From NCBI GenBank assembly GCA_947623775.1, contig CANQHL010000003.1, positions 1-43,065 on the forward strand: DNA of 43,065 bases, in the 5' to 3' direction. This DNA is from an uncultured Clostridia bacterium. Lineage in GTDB: Bacteria; Bacillota; Clostridia; Christensenellales; UBA1242. A program made the position numbers and the translations under genes. Under the pieces are notes generated by a model, which was not told the origin of the DNA, did not search any database, and worked only from the letters and a program-made list of their open reading frames with translations. This document shows positions 1-8,507 of this stretch, piece after piece (within the stretch, counting starts at the first letter, position 1; the number at the start of each line of letters is the position of its first letter).

Positions 1-1356
1 TCTTGAAATACCCCAGTCAATATTATTTGCAAGGAAATTGCCCATTCGTCCTTTCTTTATATGGTCCGGACACCAATAAACACTCTCATTGTTTGCAATC
101 ATATTATCTTTTATTGCAGTGGTTTTTATAAACCATGTGTCTTTGGCATAATAAAGCAATGGACTTTTACATCTCCAACAATGTGGATAAGAGTGTTCAA
201 ATGGCAAAATTTTAAACATTTTATCTTCATTTTTCAGTTTTTCTATGATAAATTTGTCTGCATCTTTAACAAAAAGCCCACCAAAATCTGTTTTTTCTGA
301 CATTTTGCCTGCTTCATCAACAAGTTGAACGAAGTCAATATCATACTTCCTGCAAGCGTTGTAGTCGTCCTCACCAAATGCAGGAGCTATGTGTACAATA
401 CCCGTACCATCTTCGGTTGTGACATAATCATCAACAATCACAAAATAGCCTTTTTTCACTTGGTCTTTTACATAATCAAAAAGAGGTTCATATTTTTGAA
501 ATTCAAATTCTTTACCCGTTTTTCTATATAAAACCTTATAACTTCCCTCTTCAAACAGTGTTGGAACAAGTTTTTCAAGCATTATATAATTTTTTCCATC
601 ACATTCAATTTTTACATAAACTTCATTTGGATTCATACAAAGTGCAACATTAGATGGAAGTGTCCAAGGTGTGGTTGTCCAAACCAAAAAGTAGGTATTT
701 TCTTCTTCAAGGCTTTTAAACTTAGCAAAAATTGAATTTTCCTTTAAAATTTTGTAATTATCACCATTTTCCAATTCCATTTTGGATAATGTTGTTCCAC
801 AGCGAGGACAATATGGCATAATTTTATATCCTTTATACACAAGCCCCTTTTTATCCATCTCTTTCAATGCCCAGAAAATACTTTCAATATATTTATTATC
901 ATATGTGATGTACGCATTGTCCATGTCAACCCAGTAGCCAACACGTTTTGTAAATTTTTCCCACATTCCTTTGTATTCCCAAACGGAACTGCGACAAAGA
1001 TCAATAAACTTCTCTACGCCATATTTTTCGATGTCTTGCTTGCCATTTAATCCCAATTTTTTCTCAATTTCAACTTCAACGGGCAAACCATGTGTATCCC
1101 AACCTGCTTTACGATATATATAGTAGCCCTTCATCGATTTAAATCTTGGAATTATGTCTTTCATGGTTCTTGTTAGAAGGTGACCAATGTGAGGTTTGCC
1201 ATTTGCCGTTGGAGGACCATCGTATAGACAATAACTTTTGTCACTCCCCTCATGCAATTTCAACGCCTTGTTTATTATCTGATTTTTCTCCCAAAATTCC
1301 AATATTCGTTTCTCATTTCCTATAAAATCCAACTTTGTATCAACTTTTTTGTACAT
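1..1356 (-). CDS. ileS: Isoleucyl-tRNA synthetase, N-terminal part (runs off window start)
   Basis: Minus-strand translation from ATG at 1356: MYKKVDTKLDFIGNEKRILEFWEKNQ...YDGPPTANGKPHIGHLLTRTMKDIIPRF (HIGH class-I aaRS signature), ...WCPDHIKKGRMGNFLANNIDWGISR; preceded by T-box leader. Confidence 0.95.
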   Translation of the reverse strand, partial: MYKKVDTKLDFIGNEKRILEFWEKNQIINKALKLHEGSDKSYCLYDGPPTANGKPHIGHLLTRTMKDIIPRFKSMKGYYIYRKAGWDTHGLPVEVEIEKKLGLNGKQDIEKYGVEKFIDLCRSSVWEYKGMWEKFTKRVGYWVDMDNAYITYDNKYIESIFWALKEMDKKGLVYKGYKIMPYCPRCGTTLSKMELENGDNYKILKENSIFAKFKSLEEENTYFLVWTTTPWTLPSNVALCMNPNEVYVKIECDGKNYIMLEKLVPTLFEEGSYKVLYRKTGKEFEFQKYEPLFDYVKDQVKKGYFVIVDDYVTTEDGTGIVHIAPAFGEDDYNACRKYDIDFVQLVDEAGKMSEKTDFGGLFVKDADKFIIEKLKNEDKMFKILPFEHSYPHCWRCKSPLLYYAKDTWFIKTTAIKDNMIANNESVYWCPDHIKKGRMGNFLANNIDWGISR

Positions 1357-1384
1357 TTTTGCTCCTTTTTTCATTATTTTGATT

Positions 1385-1630
1385 AATTTTAATTAAAAAA
1401 GCCCAACAAGACACAAGAGCCTTGCGAGGCTTTATAAACCACTTGTAATCTCAGCGGGCCAACACCCACGTCTTCTATTACGGGAAGTCCCGGCAAAAGT
1501 TACTCAAATTTCCCCCTTGCAACTCCGAAAGTGATAATTTTCTCAACCGCTTTATTGCCTTTCACCACATGGCAACTCTCTGGAAAAGCTTTATAAGAAA
1601 ATCTTGTCTTTCATCACCGTTTTTGTTATT
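1385..1630 (-). promoter_or_regulatory. T-box leader (tRNA-Ile responsive) upstream of ileS
   Basis: Minus strand has the Stem I signatures CAGAGAGTTGCC..GTGGTGAAAGGCA, a candidate ATC (Ile) specifier in AATTATCACTTTCGGAGTTGC, and a terminator-like GCCTCGCAAGGC...GGGCTTTTTT before ileS. Confidence 0.85.
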
Positions 1631-1653
1631 ATAACACAATAAATTTTTCTTTG

Positions 1654-2382
1654 TCAATAATTTTCCAATATATTTTGTGCTTGTGCAACGTTTGCACCCG
1701 TCATTATGCCAATAGGCAATTCATTTTCGCTACCATTTTTTGTAAACAAAATTGCAAGAAGTTTGTGATTGTTGTTAAATTCATTCAACGCTTCTTCAAC
1801 TGTGCAGTTTGCTTTTTTTACAACGTAATATATACTGTTTGCAAGGCTTTGGAGCATATCTTCAATTTGTACGTTGTCTAAAAACGCTTCTTCTGTTCCG
1901 CCTGCAATTAAGTATTGCCCAAGTGAATGCAATATTTTTTGCCCATTTGCAACACCAAGAAGTTTGTTATCCTTGTACACAGGAATGTTGCTGTACCCAG
2001 AAGATGCGATAAGCATAATTACATCTCTCATACTTTTGCCAGCATATGTGACTAAAACATCTTTTCTCGCAACAGTTTCAAGTGCAAGAGGTGGCGTGGT
2101 GAGAAGTTTTTCTATGTGTTCAATGTCCTCAACAACTTGTTCATGCGGCTCAGCAATCACAATATCTTCATTGTTGCTGTGTATAATTGCATTCCTAAGT
2201 CGTCCGTAGTCAATAAGTTCATCTTCATATTTTCGCACAACATAATTTATTGAAACTGCTTTTCTGATTAAATCTGAAAATCCCATCGATCTATTTATTC
2301 CATATCTTGTCTTTAAAGCATAATCAATATTGTTGTAAGCGTCCAAAAATCTCTTAGAATTGCTCTTTTTTTCTTTCTCCAT
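1654..2382 (-). CDS. CBS-domain protein with N-terminal HEPN-like helical region
   Basis: ORF 242 aa; C-terminal CBS-like segments (MRDVIMLIASSGYSNIPVYKDNKLLGVAN); N-terminal motif RNAIIH (R-x4-H). Confidence 0.7.
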   Translation of the reverse strand: MEKEKKSNSKRFLDAYNNIDYALKTRYGINRSMGFSDLIRKAVSINYVVRKYEDELIDYGRLRNAIIHSNNEDIVIAEPHEQVVEDIEHIEKLLTTPPLALETVARKDVLVTYAGKSMRDVIMLIASSGYSNIPVYKDNKLLGVANGQKILHSLGQYLIAGGTEEAFLDNVQIEDMLQSLANSIYYVVKKANCTVEEALNEFNNNHKLLAILFTKNGSENELPIGIMTGANVAQAQNILENY

Positions 2383-2446
2383 GCCATCTCCTTTCTTTAA
2401 TTATAACAAATATAACAAAATCTTACAACTTTATTATAATATTTTA

Positions 2447-2475
2447 TTGTATTTTTTATGAATTTGTGATATACT
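2447..2475 (+). promoter_or_regulatory. Sigma-A type promoter of SRP RNA
   Basis: TTGTAT, 17 bp, TATACT just upstream of the SRP RNA. Confidence 0.6.
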
Positions 2476-2481
2476 ATATAT

Positions 2482-2752
2482 GTCGGGCTAGATGGGGAGT
2501 TAGCGGTGCCCTGTTATCCACAATCCGCTATAGTGGAGTTGAATGCTTGGCGCGGTTTGATTTTGTCAAATATGTGCATAAAATTCAAACGATGAAATCA
2601 AGGTCTTATGCAACCGAAATCCTTGAATCATGTCAGGTCCTGACGGAAGCATCATTAAGGGGACACTTCGGTGTGCCATGAGGAAACTTTGGTGGAGTTT
2701 AAATTTTGTGAGGCAGTTGGTGAAATCATATCAATCCAAGATGCTCGGCCTT
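2482..2752 (+). ncRNA. ffs: Signal recognition particle RNA (large bacterial type with Alu domain)
   Basis: Conserved apical motif GTCAGGTCCTGACGGAAGCATCATTAAGG, 5'/3' ends GTCGGGC...GCTCGGCC complementary, ~270 nt, followed by a strong terminator. Confidence 0.9.
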
Positions 2753-2761
2753 GAATTTACT

Positions 2762-2784
2762 GCGGGGGTTCCCCCGCTTTTTTA
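2762..2784 (+). terminator. Rho-independent terminator of SRP RNA
   Basis: GCGGGGGTTCCCCCGC followed by TTTTTT. Confidence 0.85.
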
Positions 2785-3106
2785 TAACAAAAAAAACGGG
2801 AAGCCCCGACCAAATATAGATGTATATAAAAAATGCTAAGGTATACAAATTAAATTAAGCTGATATAAACAAACTAAGGCGTTTGTGCGAATTTAGACAA
2901 GTATATGTAATGGTGCTAGGCATTTATGCAAACTAAAATAAAGTGCAAAATCAAATAGTTAAGATAATAAAGCCTGATTGTCGTGACCTTACATACGTAA
3001 AATGAAACACCCAAACTCTCATGTTCGAGTTTATAATTTTTATAATAATTATCAAATTTTTTATGCAAAACCGCTTAAATTTGTAAAAAACATCTATTTA
3101 AACAAA

Positions 3107-3133
3107 AAAATGGCCTTTTTAGGTCATTTTTTA
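3107..3133 (-). terminator. Terminator at end of the small membrane protein operon
   Basis: Minus strand AAATGACCTAAAAAGGCCATTTTTTT; overlaps the 3' end of the ORF. Confidence 0.5.
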
Positions 3134-3726
3134 TGTACAATCTCCTCATCATAATCTTCAACTCTTTTTATTCGTCGTTTTGATATTTTTTCTGCTTCAT
3201 CTAAGTCCAAAACAATTGGTTCTGGTTCTTTTGTTTTTAGTTTAGATGTTCGCCAATCTATGGTTGCCTTTCCAAGCAACTCTCTGCTTTTGTTTGGATA
3301 AAAGAACCAACAAACACCATTTGAAGCAATCATTGATGTTAACAACACGAGAGAGGACACAACATATTTTTGTTTTGTGTCTTTTAAAGACTTTATTTCA
3401 TCATCGAGCGATGTATCCAATTCAATTATGGACTTTGTAAAATCATCTGATGAAAGATAATCCTTTTTATCTTTATATTCTTCTTCACTTATCAAGCCCA
3501 TATTGTATGATTCATCAAGGCTTTTCATTTCTCTGCTTTGTGCCAAGGCAAAATCCGCATCTGTTTCTCTGTAAAGCTTATATATCCTTGCCCGTTCGCC
3601 GGCATAAGTGCTTGAAACACCAGCAAGCCCGCCAACACTAGCCCCAAACAGCAAGGCAGGCGCCATAGCACTCACAATTTTAATAATTGCTTTAAACTTA
3701 TTATTCATATTTATCCCCATACACAT
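3124..3726 (-). CDS. Small two-TM protein, tandem paralog family (copy 1), SHOCT-like segment, tail DYDEEIVHKK
   Basis: Hydrophobic segments near both ends; MKSLDESYNMGLISEEEYKDKKDYL; paralogous to neighbours. Confidence 0.75.
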   Translation of the reverse strand: MCMGINMNNKFKAIIKIVSAMAPALLFGASVGGLAGVSSTYAGERARIYKLYRETDADFALAQSREMKSLDESYNMGLISEEEYKDKKDYLSSDDFTKSIIELDTSLDDEIKSLKDTKQKYVVSSLVLLTSMIASNGVCWFFYPNKSRELLGKATIDWRTSKLKTKEPEPIVLDLDEAEKISKRRIKRVEDYDEEIVHKK

Positions 3727-3744
3727 TTTATTGTTTGAAATCGA

Positions 3745-4296
3745 CTAATCTTGTACAATTTCTTCAGAATATAACTTTTCCTCTTGTTTACGCATTTTTT
3801 CTTCTTTACGTTTTTGTTTTTGCTGTCTTTCCTGATAATTTTCTCTCATATTTTCCCTTACACAGAAAAATTCTCTAAAACCTGTAGCATATGAAAACAG
3901 TGACATAAGACCTACACTGAACGGGATAAGGCTGTATAATTCACCCTTTGAACTCGCATCTCTTTTGGCAATATGAGTTTTCACTTCTTCATCTCGGATA
4001 ACATTTGATTTTAATGCTGATTGTATAAATTCTTTTGAATTTAAATGATCAGTTAAGTTTTCAAATTCCTCTTCACTTATCTCGCCATTATCAAATGCCT
4101 GCTTCGCTAACTGTAATTTACCCTCTTTTTCTGCTATAAAATCCTCAGTTTGTGCATATAAATCAACCGCCATGTCATTTTCTGAACTTTCCTTGACAGA
4201 CATACCTATAATAGTTCCAAGCCCGCCAAGTGCTGTCGCTGCAGGCAACAGTGCCAAGCCGAGTTTTAAAATAGCCGTTATTTTTTTTGAAATCAT
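3745..4296 (-). CDS. Small two-TM paralog (copy 2), tail LYSEEIVQD
   Basis: LAKQAFDNGEISEEEFENLTDHLNSKEF; same architecture. Confidence 0.8.
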   Translation of the reverse strand: MISKKITAILKLGLALLPAATALGGLGTIIGMSVKESSENDMAVDLYAQTEDFIAEKEGKLQLAKQAFDNGEISEEEFENLTDHLNSKEFIQSALKSNVIRDEEVKTHIAKRDASSKGELYSLIPFSVGLMSLFSYATGFREFFCVRENMRENYQERQQKQKRKEEKMRKQEEKLYSEEIVQD

Positions 4297-4300
4297 ATTT

Positions 4301-4864
4301 TCACTCCACTATCTCTTCGCTGTATAATTTTTCTTTTTTTGCACTTCTTTTGCGTTGTTTTTCTTCTTCTTTTCTTTTTCTTTCATTTTCATCTTTGAAA
4401 CTTTCTTGCATATTCTCCTTGACTTTCAACAGTTCAACAAACCGATCACTATTATATAGAATAAATGAGGATAGCAGTCCGCAGCCAAGTGGGATAAGAG
4501 GATATAAAATAGATGAATTAAGGTTGTTTACATTTTCGGTTAAACGATTTACATCCTCATTGTCGGTAAACGATGTTTTCATTACAGACGATGCAAATTC
4601 CGTGGAATTTAAATAATCTTTTCTTCTTTCATATTCGTCCTCATCTATTTCACCATTTGTAAACTTTTCTTCAAGTTCATCAAGTTTTATTTCTTGATAC
4701 ATTTTGAAATCTTCAGTTGTCGAAAATATCTTTACAGCTTTGCTCTCCTGAGTCAATGAGGATATGCCCATTCCGGCAAATGCCCCAACGCCAGCAAGCC
4801 CAACAATTGCAGGGGCAAGCCCTAATCCAAGTTTTAATATTGCTGTAATTTTCCTTTTTATCAT
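4301..4864 (-). CDS. Small two-TM paralog (copy 3), tail LYSEEIVE
   Basis: MIKRKITAILKLGLGLAPA..., LEEKFTNGEIDEDEYERRKDYLNSTEF. Confidence 0.8.
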   Translation of the reverse strand: MIKRKITAILKLGLGLAPAIVGLAGVGAFAGMGISSLTQESKAVKIFSTTEDFKMYQEIKLDELEEKFTNGEIDEDEYERRKDYLNSTEFASSVMKTSFTDNEDVNRLTENVNNLNSSILYPLIPLGCGLLSSFILYNSDRFVELLKVKENMQESFKDENERKRKEEEKQRKRSAKKEKLYSEEIVE

Positions 4865-4912
4865 ATTTTTTATCCTTTTTTCTTAAAAAATGGCTATTTT
4901 TAACGTTTTATT

Positions 4913-5425
4913 TTATAATTTTCGTTTCTCTTCTTTTGCCTCTTTTGCTGCAATGAAATCTGTTTCAGCCGACCAAATTGTATTTCTAACAAAGTTTGTG
5001 CAAGAATAGACCATTGAAATGGCTGTTGCGGCAACTATAGGAAAGGCAACTCCGCAAATAATACCCGCCAATTCTGTTTGAGAATTTTCATCTATTTTGT
5101 CTATGTATTGCTGATATTCTTCGTTGTTTGCCTTTAAAATTGTGTCTATAAATTCGGTTGAATTATAATAACTCTTTTTTTCCAGATATTCATTGTTTGA
5201 AATCAATTTATTATCAACATCAGATTTTAACATTTCTAAATCAGAATTTATATATTCTTGTACTTCGGGCAATTGTCGTATCTCTTCATAAGTGTTATTT
5301 AAATCATCCGCCCCCTTACATCCAAGCCATATGAAAGAAGCTTCGACGCCAGCTGAAATCGCAAATGGCAAGCCGAGACTTATAAGTTTTAACCCCCCTA
5401 CAAATTTTTTCAAACTTCCTTTCAT
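4913..5425 (-). CDS. Small two-TM paralog (copy 4), lacks the YxEEI tail
   Basis: MKGSLKKFVGGLKLISLGLPFAISAG...; ends EAKEEKRKL. Confidence 0.75.
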   Translation of the reverse strand: MKGSLKKFVGGLKLISLGLPFAISAGVEASFIWLGCKGADDLNNTYEEIRQLPEVQEYINSDLEMLKSDVDNKLISNNEYLEKKSYYNSTEFIDTILKANNEEYQQYIDKIDENSQTELAGIICGVAFPIVAATAISMVYSCTNFVRNTIWSAETDFIAAKEAKEEKRKL

Positions 5426-5458
5426 TATTCCCCCAAATTTTTGAAAAATTGATTTTTT

Positions 5459-6007
5459 CTATCTTAAAATTTCTTCCTCGTAATTTTGTTCTTCTTTTTT
5501 CTTCTTTTTCATCTGTTTCTCTTCGCGTGCATCATCAAAATCTTCTTTTGCCGACTCCACTAAATTTTCTGCAAAATAAGTGCAAAAGTAGAGAATTCCA
5601 GAAGCGCCCGCACCAATTAAAGGATAAATTATACTGCAAGCAATCCCCGCATTCATTTCAGCGTCACCTTTATCTATTGCTTTAATATACTCACTATATT
5701 TTTCTGGCTCACTTTTCATCAACGAATAAAGAAATTCGTGCTGATCATATTCTTTTGATTGGTCCAAGTATTCTTTCTTTGTTATTTCTTTATTATCAAG
5801 ACGATTTTGTAAAATATCCAAATCCTCTTCAATCTGTTGGCTTATCTCGGTGTTTTGTCGTGCGTCTTTATAAGTGTTTTTTAATAATGTGTCCCCATCG
5901 CAGGCAAGCCAAATAAACGCTGCAGATCCACCAATTGTTAGTGCAACCGGAAGTGCAGTTGCCGCCATTTTTAATCCACCTTGAATATATTTCAATAAAC
6001 CTTTCAT
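5459..6007 (-). CDS. Small two-TM paralog (copy 5), tail NYEEEILR
   Basis: MKGLLKYIQGGLKM N-terminus shared with copies 6-8. Confidence 0.85.
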   Translation of the reverse strand: MKGLLKYIQGGLKMAATALPVALTIGGSAAFIWLACDGDTLLKNTYKDARQNTEISQQIEEDLDILQNRLDNKEITKKEYLDQSKEYDQHEFLYSLMKSEPEKYSEYIKAIDKGDAEMNAGIACSIIYPLIGAGASGILYFCTYFAENLVESAKEDFDDAREEKQMKKKKKEEQNYEEEILR

Positions 6008-6040
6008 ATTTCCCCCAAATTACTGAAAAATTGAATTTTT

Positions 6041-6589
6041 CTATCTTATAATCTCTTCAGCATAATCTTTTTCTTCTTTTTTATTCTTTGTCAACATTTT
6101 ATCTAGGTGTGCATCTCTAAAATCTTCTTTTGCCGACTCCACTAAATTTTCTGCATAGTAAGTGCATAAGTAAAGGGCACTGGAAATTAGCCCGCCTATT
6201 ATAGGAGTTATTATACCGCAAATAATCCCTGCATTCTTTTCAGCGTTGCCTTCATCTATTGCTTTAATATACTCACCATATTTTTCTGGTTCACTTTTCA
6301 TCAAAGTATAAAGAAAATCGCGCTGATTATATTCTTCTGTTTGTTCCAAATATTCTTTCTTTGTTATTTCTTTATTATCAAGGCGGTTTTGTAAAATATC
6401 CAAATCCTCTTCAATCTGTTGACTAATCTCAGGGTTTTGTTGGACGTCCCTATAAGTGTCTTTTAATAATTTGTCCCCATTACAGCCAAGCCAAATAAAC
6501 GCTGCTGTTCCGCCAAGTGTTATTGCAACCGGCAATGCAACCGTTGCCATTTTTAAGCCACCTTGAATATATTTCAATAAACCTTTCAT
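6041..6589 (-). CDS. Small two-TM paralog (copy 6), tail DYAEEIIR
   Basis: MKGLLKYIQGGLKMATVALPVAITLGGTAAFIWLGCNG shared with copy 8. Confidence 0.85.
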   Translation of the reverse strand: MKGLLKYIQGGLKMATVALPVAITLGGTAAFIWLGCNGDKLLKDTYRDVQQNPEISQQIEEDLDILQNRLDNKEITKKEYLEQTEEYNQRDFLYTLMKSEPEKYGEYIKAIDEGNAEKNAGIICGIITPIIGGLISSALYLCTYYAENLVESAKEDFRDAHLDKMLTKNKKEEKDYAEEIIR

Positions 6590-6622
6590 ATTTCCCCCAA
6601 ATTATTGAATAATTTGATTTTT

Positions 6623-7171
6623 CTATCTTATAATCTCTTCGGCATAATCTTTTTCTTCTTTCTTCTTCCTTTTTGCCTCTTTCATTTCTTGTGCCGCATC
6701 AAAATCATCGCGAGCCGAGTCCGCTAATGCTTCAGCAAAATCAGTGCACAAATAAAGATATGCGGAAGTAAGTCCCCCGATTAAAGGAAAGATTATACCA
6801 CAAGCAATCCCCGCCATTAGTTCACTTTCGCCTTTATTTATGCTTTTAACATACTCCCCATATTTCTCTGGTTTGCTATTCATGAATTCATAAAGAAAAT
6901 CATCTTCTCTATATTCTTCGGTTCTTTCCAAATATTCCTGTGTGGTTATTTCCTTATTATCAAGGCGGGTTTGCAAAAGATCCAAATCATCTGAAATCAT
7001 TTGACTGATTTCAGTATCTTGTCTTGCCTCACTAAAAGCATTGCTTTTCATGGCATCACCGTTACAGCCAAGCCAAATAAACGTTGCCTCACCACCAAGC
7101 GTTATTGCAACGGGCAATGCGATTGTTATCATTTTTAAGCCACCTTGTATATATTTCAATAAACCTTTCAT
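6623..7171 (-). CDS. Small two-TM paralog (copy 7), tail DYAEEIIR
   Basis: Same family; 582-bp spacing between starts. Confidence 0.85.
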   Translation of the reverse strand: MKGLLKYIQGGLKMITIALPVAITLGGEATFIWLGCNGDAMKSNAFSEARQDTEISQMISDDLDLLQTRLDNKEITTQEYLERTEEYREDDFLYEFMNSKPEKYGEYVKSINKGESELMAGIACGIIFPLIGGLTSAYLYLCTDFAEALADSARDDFDAAQEMKEAKRKKKEEKDYAEEIIR

Positions 7172-7201
7172 ATTTCCTCCATATTGAATATGTGATTTTT
7201 T

Positions 7202-7750
7202 CTATCTTATAATTTCCTCGGCATAATCTTTTTCTTCTTTTTTAATCTTTTTCAACTTTTTCGCTTCTCGCGCCTCTTCAAAATCATCTCGAGCCGAGTC
7301 CATTAAAGATTCAGCCATATCTGTGAAAAGGTAAATTGCTGCAGAAGTAAATCCTCCCGCTATCGGAAATATTATACCGCAGGCAACCCCCGCAATAAAC
7401 TCAGATTCGCCTTTATCTATTCTTTTAACATAGTCTCCATATTTTTCCGGATGGCTTTTCATGTACCCATAAAGAAAATCATCTTTTTTATATTCTTCGG
7501 TTCTTTCCATAAATTCTTGTGTTGTTATTTCTTTATTATCTAATCGGTTTTGCAAAAGATCCAAATCTTCTGAAATCATTTGACTGATTTCAGGATTTTG
7601 TCTTGCCTCATTAAAAGCGTTGTCATACATATTGCTTCCGTTACAGCCAAGCCAAATAAACGCTGCTGTTCCGCCAAGTGTTATTGCAACCGGCAATGCA
7701 ACCGTTGCCATTTTTAAGCCACCTTGAATATATTTCAATAAACCTTTCAT
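7202..7750 (-). CDS. Small two-TM paralog (copy 8), tail DYAEEIIR
   Basis: Same family. Confidence 0.85.
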   Translation of the reverse strand: MKGLLKYIQGGLKMATVALPVAITLGGTAAFIWLGCNGSNMYDNAFNEARQNPEISQMISEDLDLLQNRLDNKEITTQEFMERTEEYKKDDFLYGYMKSHPEKYGDYVKRIDKGESEFIAGVACGIIFPIAGGFTSAAIYLFTDMAESLMDSARDDFEEAREAKKLKKIKKEEKDYAEEIIR

Positions 7751-7788
7751 ATTTCCCCCAAACTTAACTCTGTTTTAAAATTTTTTGT

Positions 7789-8352
7789 TTAGATTACTAT
7801 TTCCTCGGAATATTCATCTTCCTTTTTTGACTTTTTTATTTTGCTTTGCTCTTCACTATGCAATTTGGCATCTTCAAAAGAATCCCTTGCTATGTCGCAT
7901 AATATTCCCGCAAAAGTATCACCGTTAGATGGAGCATACATAAAGAAACTTGCAATAACTGAAAGCGTAAATGGAAGAATAGCCCATTCAGAACCATTTT
8001 CCATTTTTCTCGCTTTGTCTAGGTCGCCCTGAAATTCATCTTTTAGAATTGCATTTTCTTCCAACATATTATCCAAGAATTCATGCGAGGAATAATAAGC
8101 AGTGTTTTCATCATATTCTCGTCTTGTAATTTCTCCATCTTCAAAAAGTTGTGCATTACGTAAAATTTGCTCTTCAACTTCATCTTGCACAATCTCGCTT
8201 TGTTCAATTGCGTTATACGTTTTTTCTTTTAAATCGGAACCTGCCAAGCCTACTCCAATTCCACCGCCAAGACTACCAAAAAAAACTAATCCCGGCAAAA
8301 CCGTGCTTGCAATCAAAAGTGCACCTTTTATTCTCTTCAATAATCCGCTCAT
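7789..8352 (-). CDS. Small two-TM paralog (copy 9), tail EYSEEIVI
   Basis: MSGLLKRIKGALLIASTVLPGLVFFGS..., AQLFEDGEITRREYDENTAYYSSHEF. Confidence 0.8.
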   Translation of the reverse strand: MSGLLKRIKGALLIASTVLPGLVFFGSLGGGIGVGLAGSDLKEKTYNAIEQSEIVQDEVEEQILRNAQLFEDGEITRREYDENTAYYSSHEFLDNMLEENAILKDEFQGDLDKARKMENGSEWAILPFTLSVIASFFMYAPSNGDTFAGILCDIARDSFEDAKLHSEEQSKIKKSKKEDEYSEEIVI

Positions 8353-8397
8353 AACTCCTCCCGTAATCCAAGCAATATATGTTATATTTATACATAT

Positions 8398-8425
8398 ATT
8401 ATATACTATTTTTGTAAAAAGTCAA
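8398..8425 (-). promoter_or_regulatory. Promoter of the nine-gene array 8352->3124
   Basis: Minus strand TTGACT, 16 bp, TATAAT. Confidence 0.65.
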
Positions 8426-8451
8426 TAGCAAGAGGAAAAATATATTTACAC

Positions 8452-8484
8452 AAAAACCCCTGAAAGCATTAAACTTTCAGGGGT
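8452..8484 (-). terminator. Rho-independent terminator after the 8508-9044 gene
   Basis: ACCCCTGAAAG/CTTTCAGGGGT hairpin followed on the minus strand by a T tract. Confidence 0.85.
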
Positions 8485-8507
8485 CGCATCATAGATTTTA
8501 AACCAAA

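Noticed and set aside
61-531. Plus-strand ORFs at window start
   Set aside because: Opposite ileS coding sequence, which translates clearly on the minus strand.
1809-2209. Plus-strand ORFs antisense to the CBS gene and many similar ORFs in the track (e.g. 13362-13846, 17002-17367, 25398-25667, 26392-26685)
   Set aside because: They lie opposite well-supported genes, have low-complexity or Cys/His/Ser-rich translations and no RBS; treated as shadow ORFs.
2466-2839. ORFs of 71 and 69 aa over the SRP RNA
   Set aside because: They overlap the SRP RNA and its terminator; not plausible proteins.
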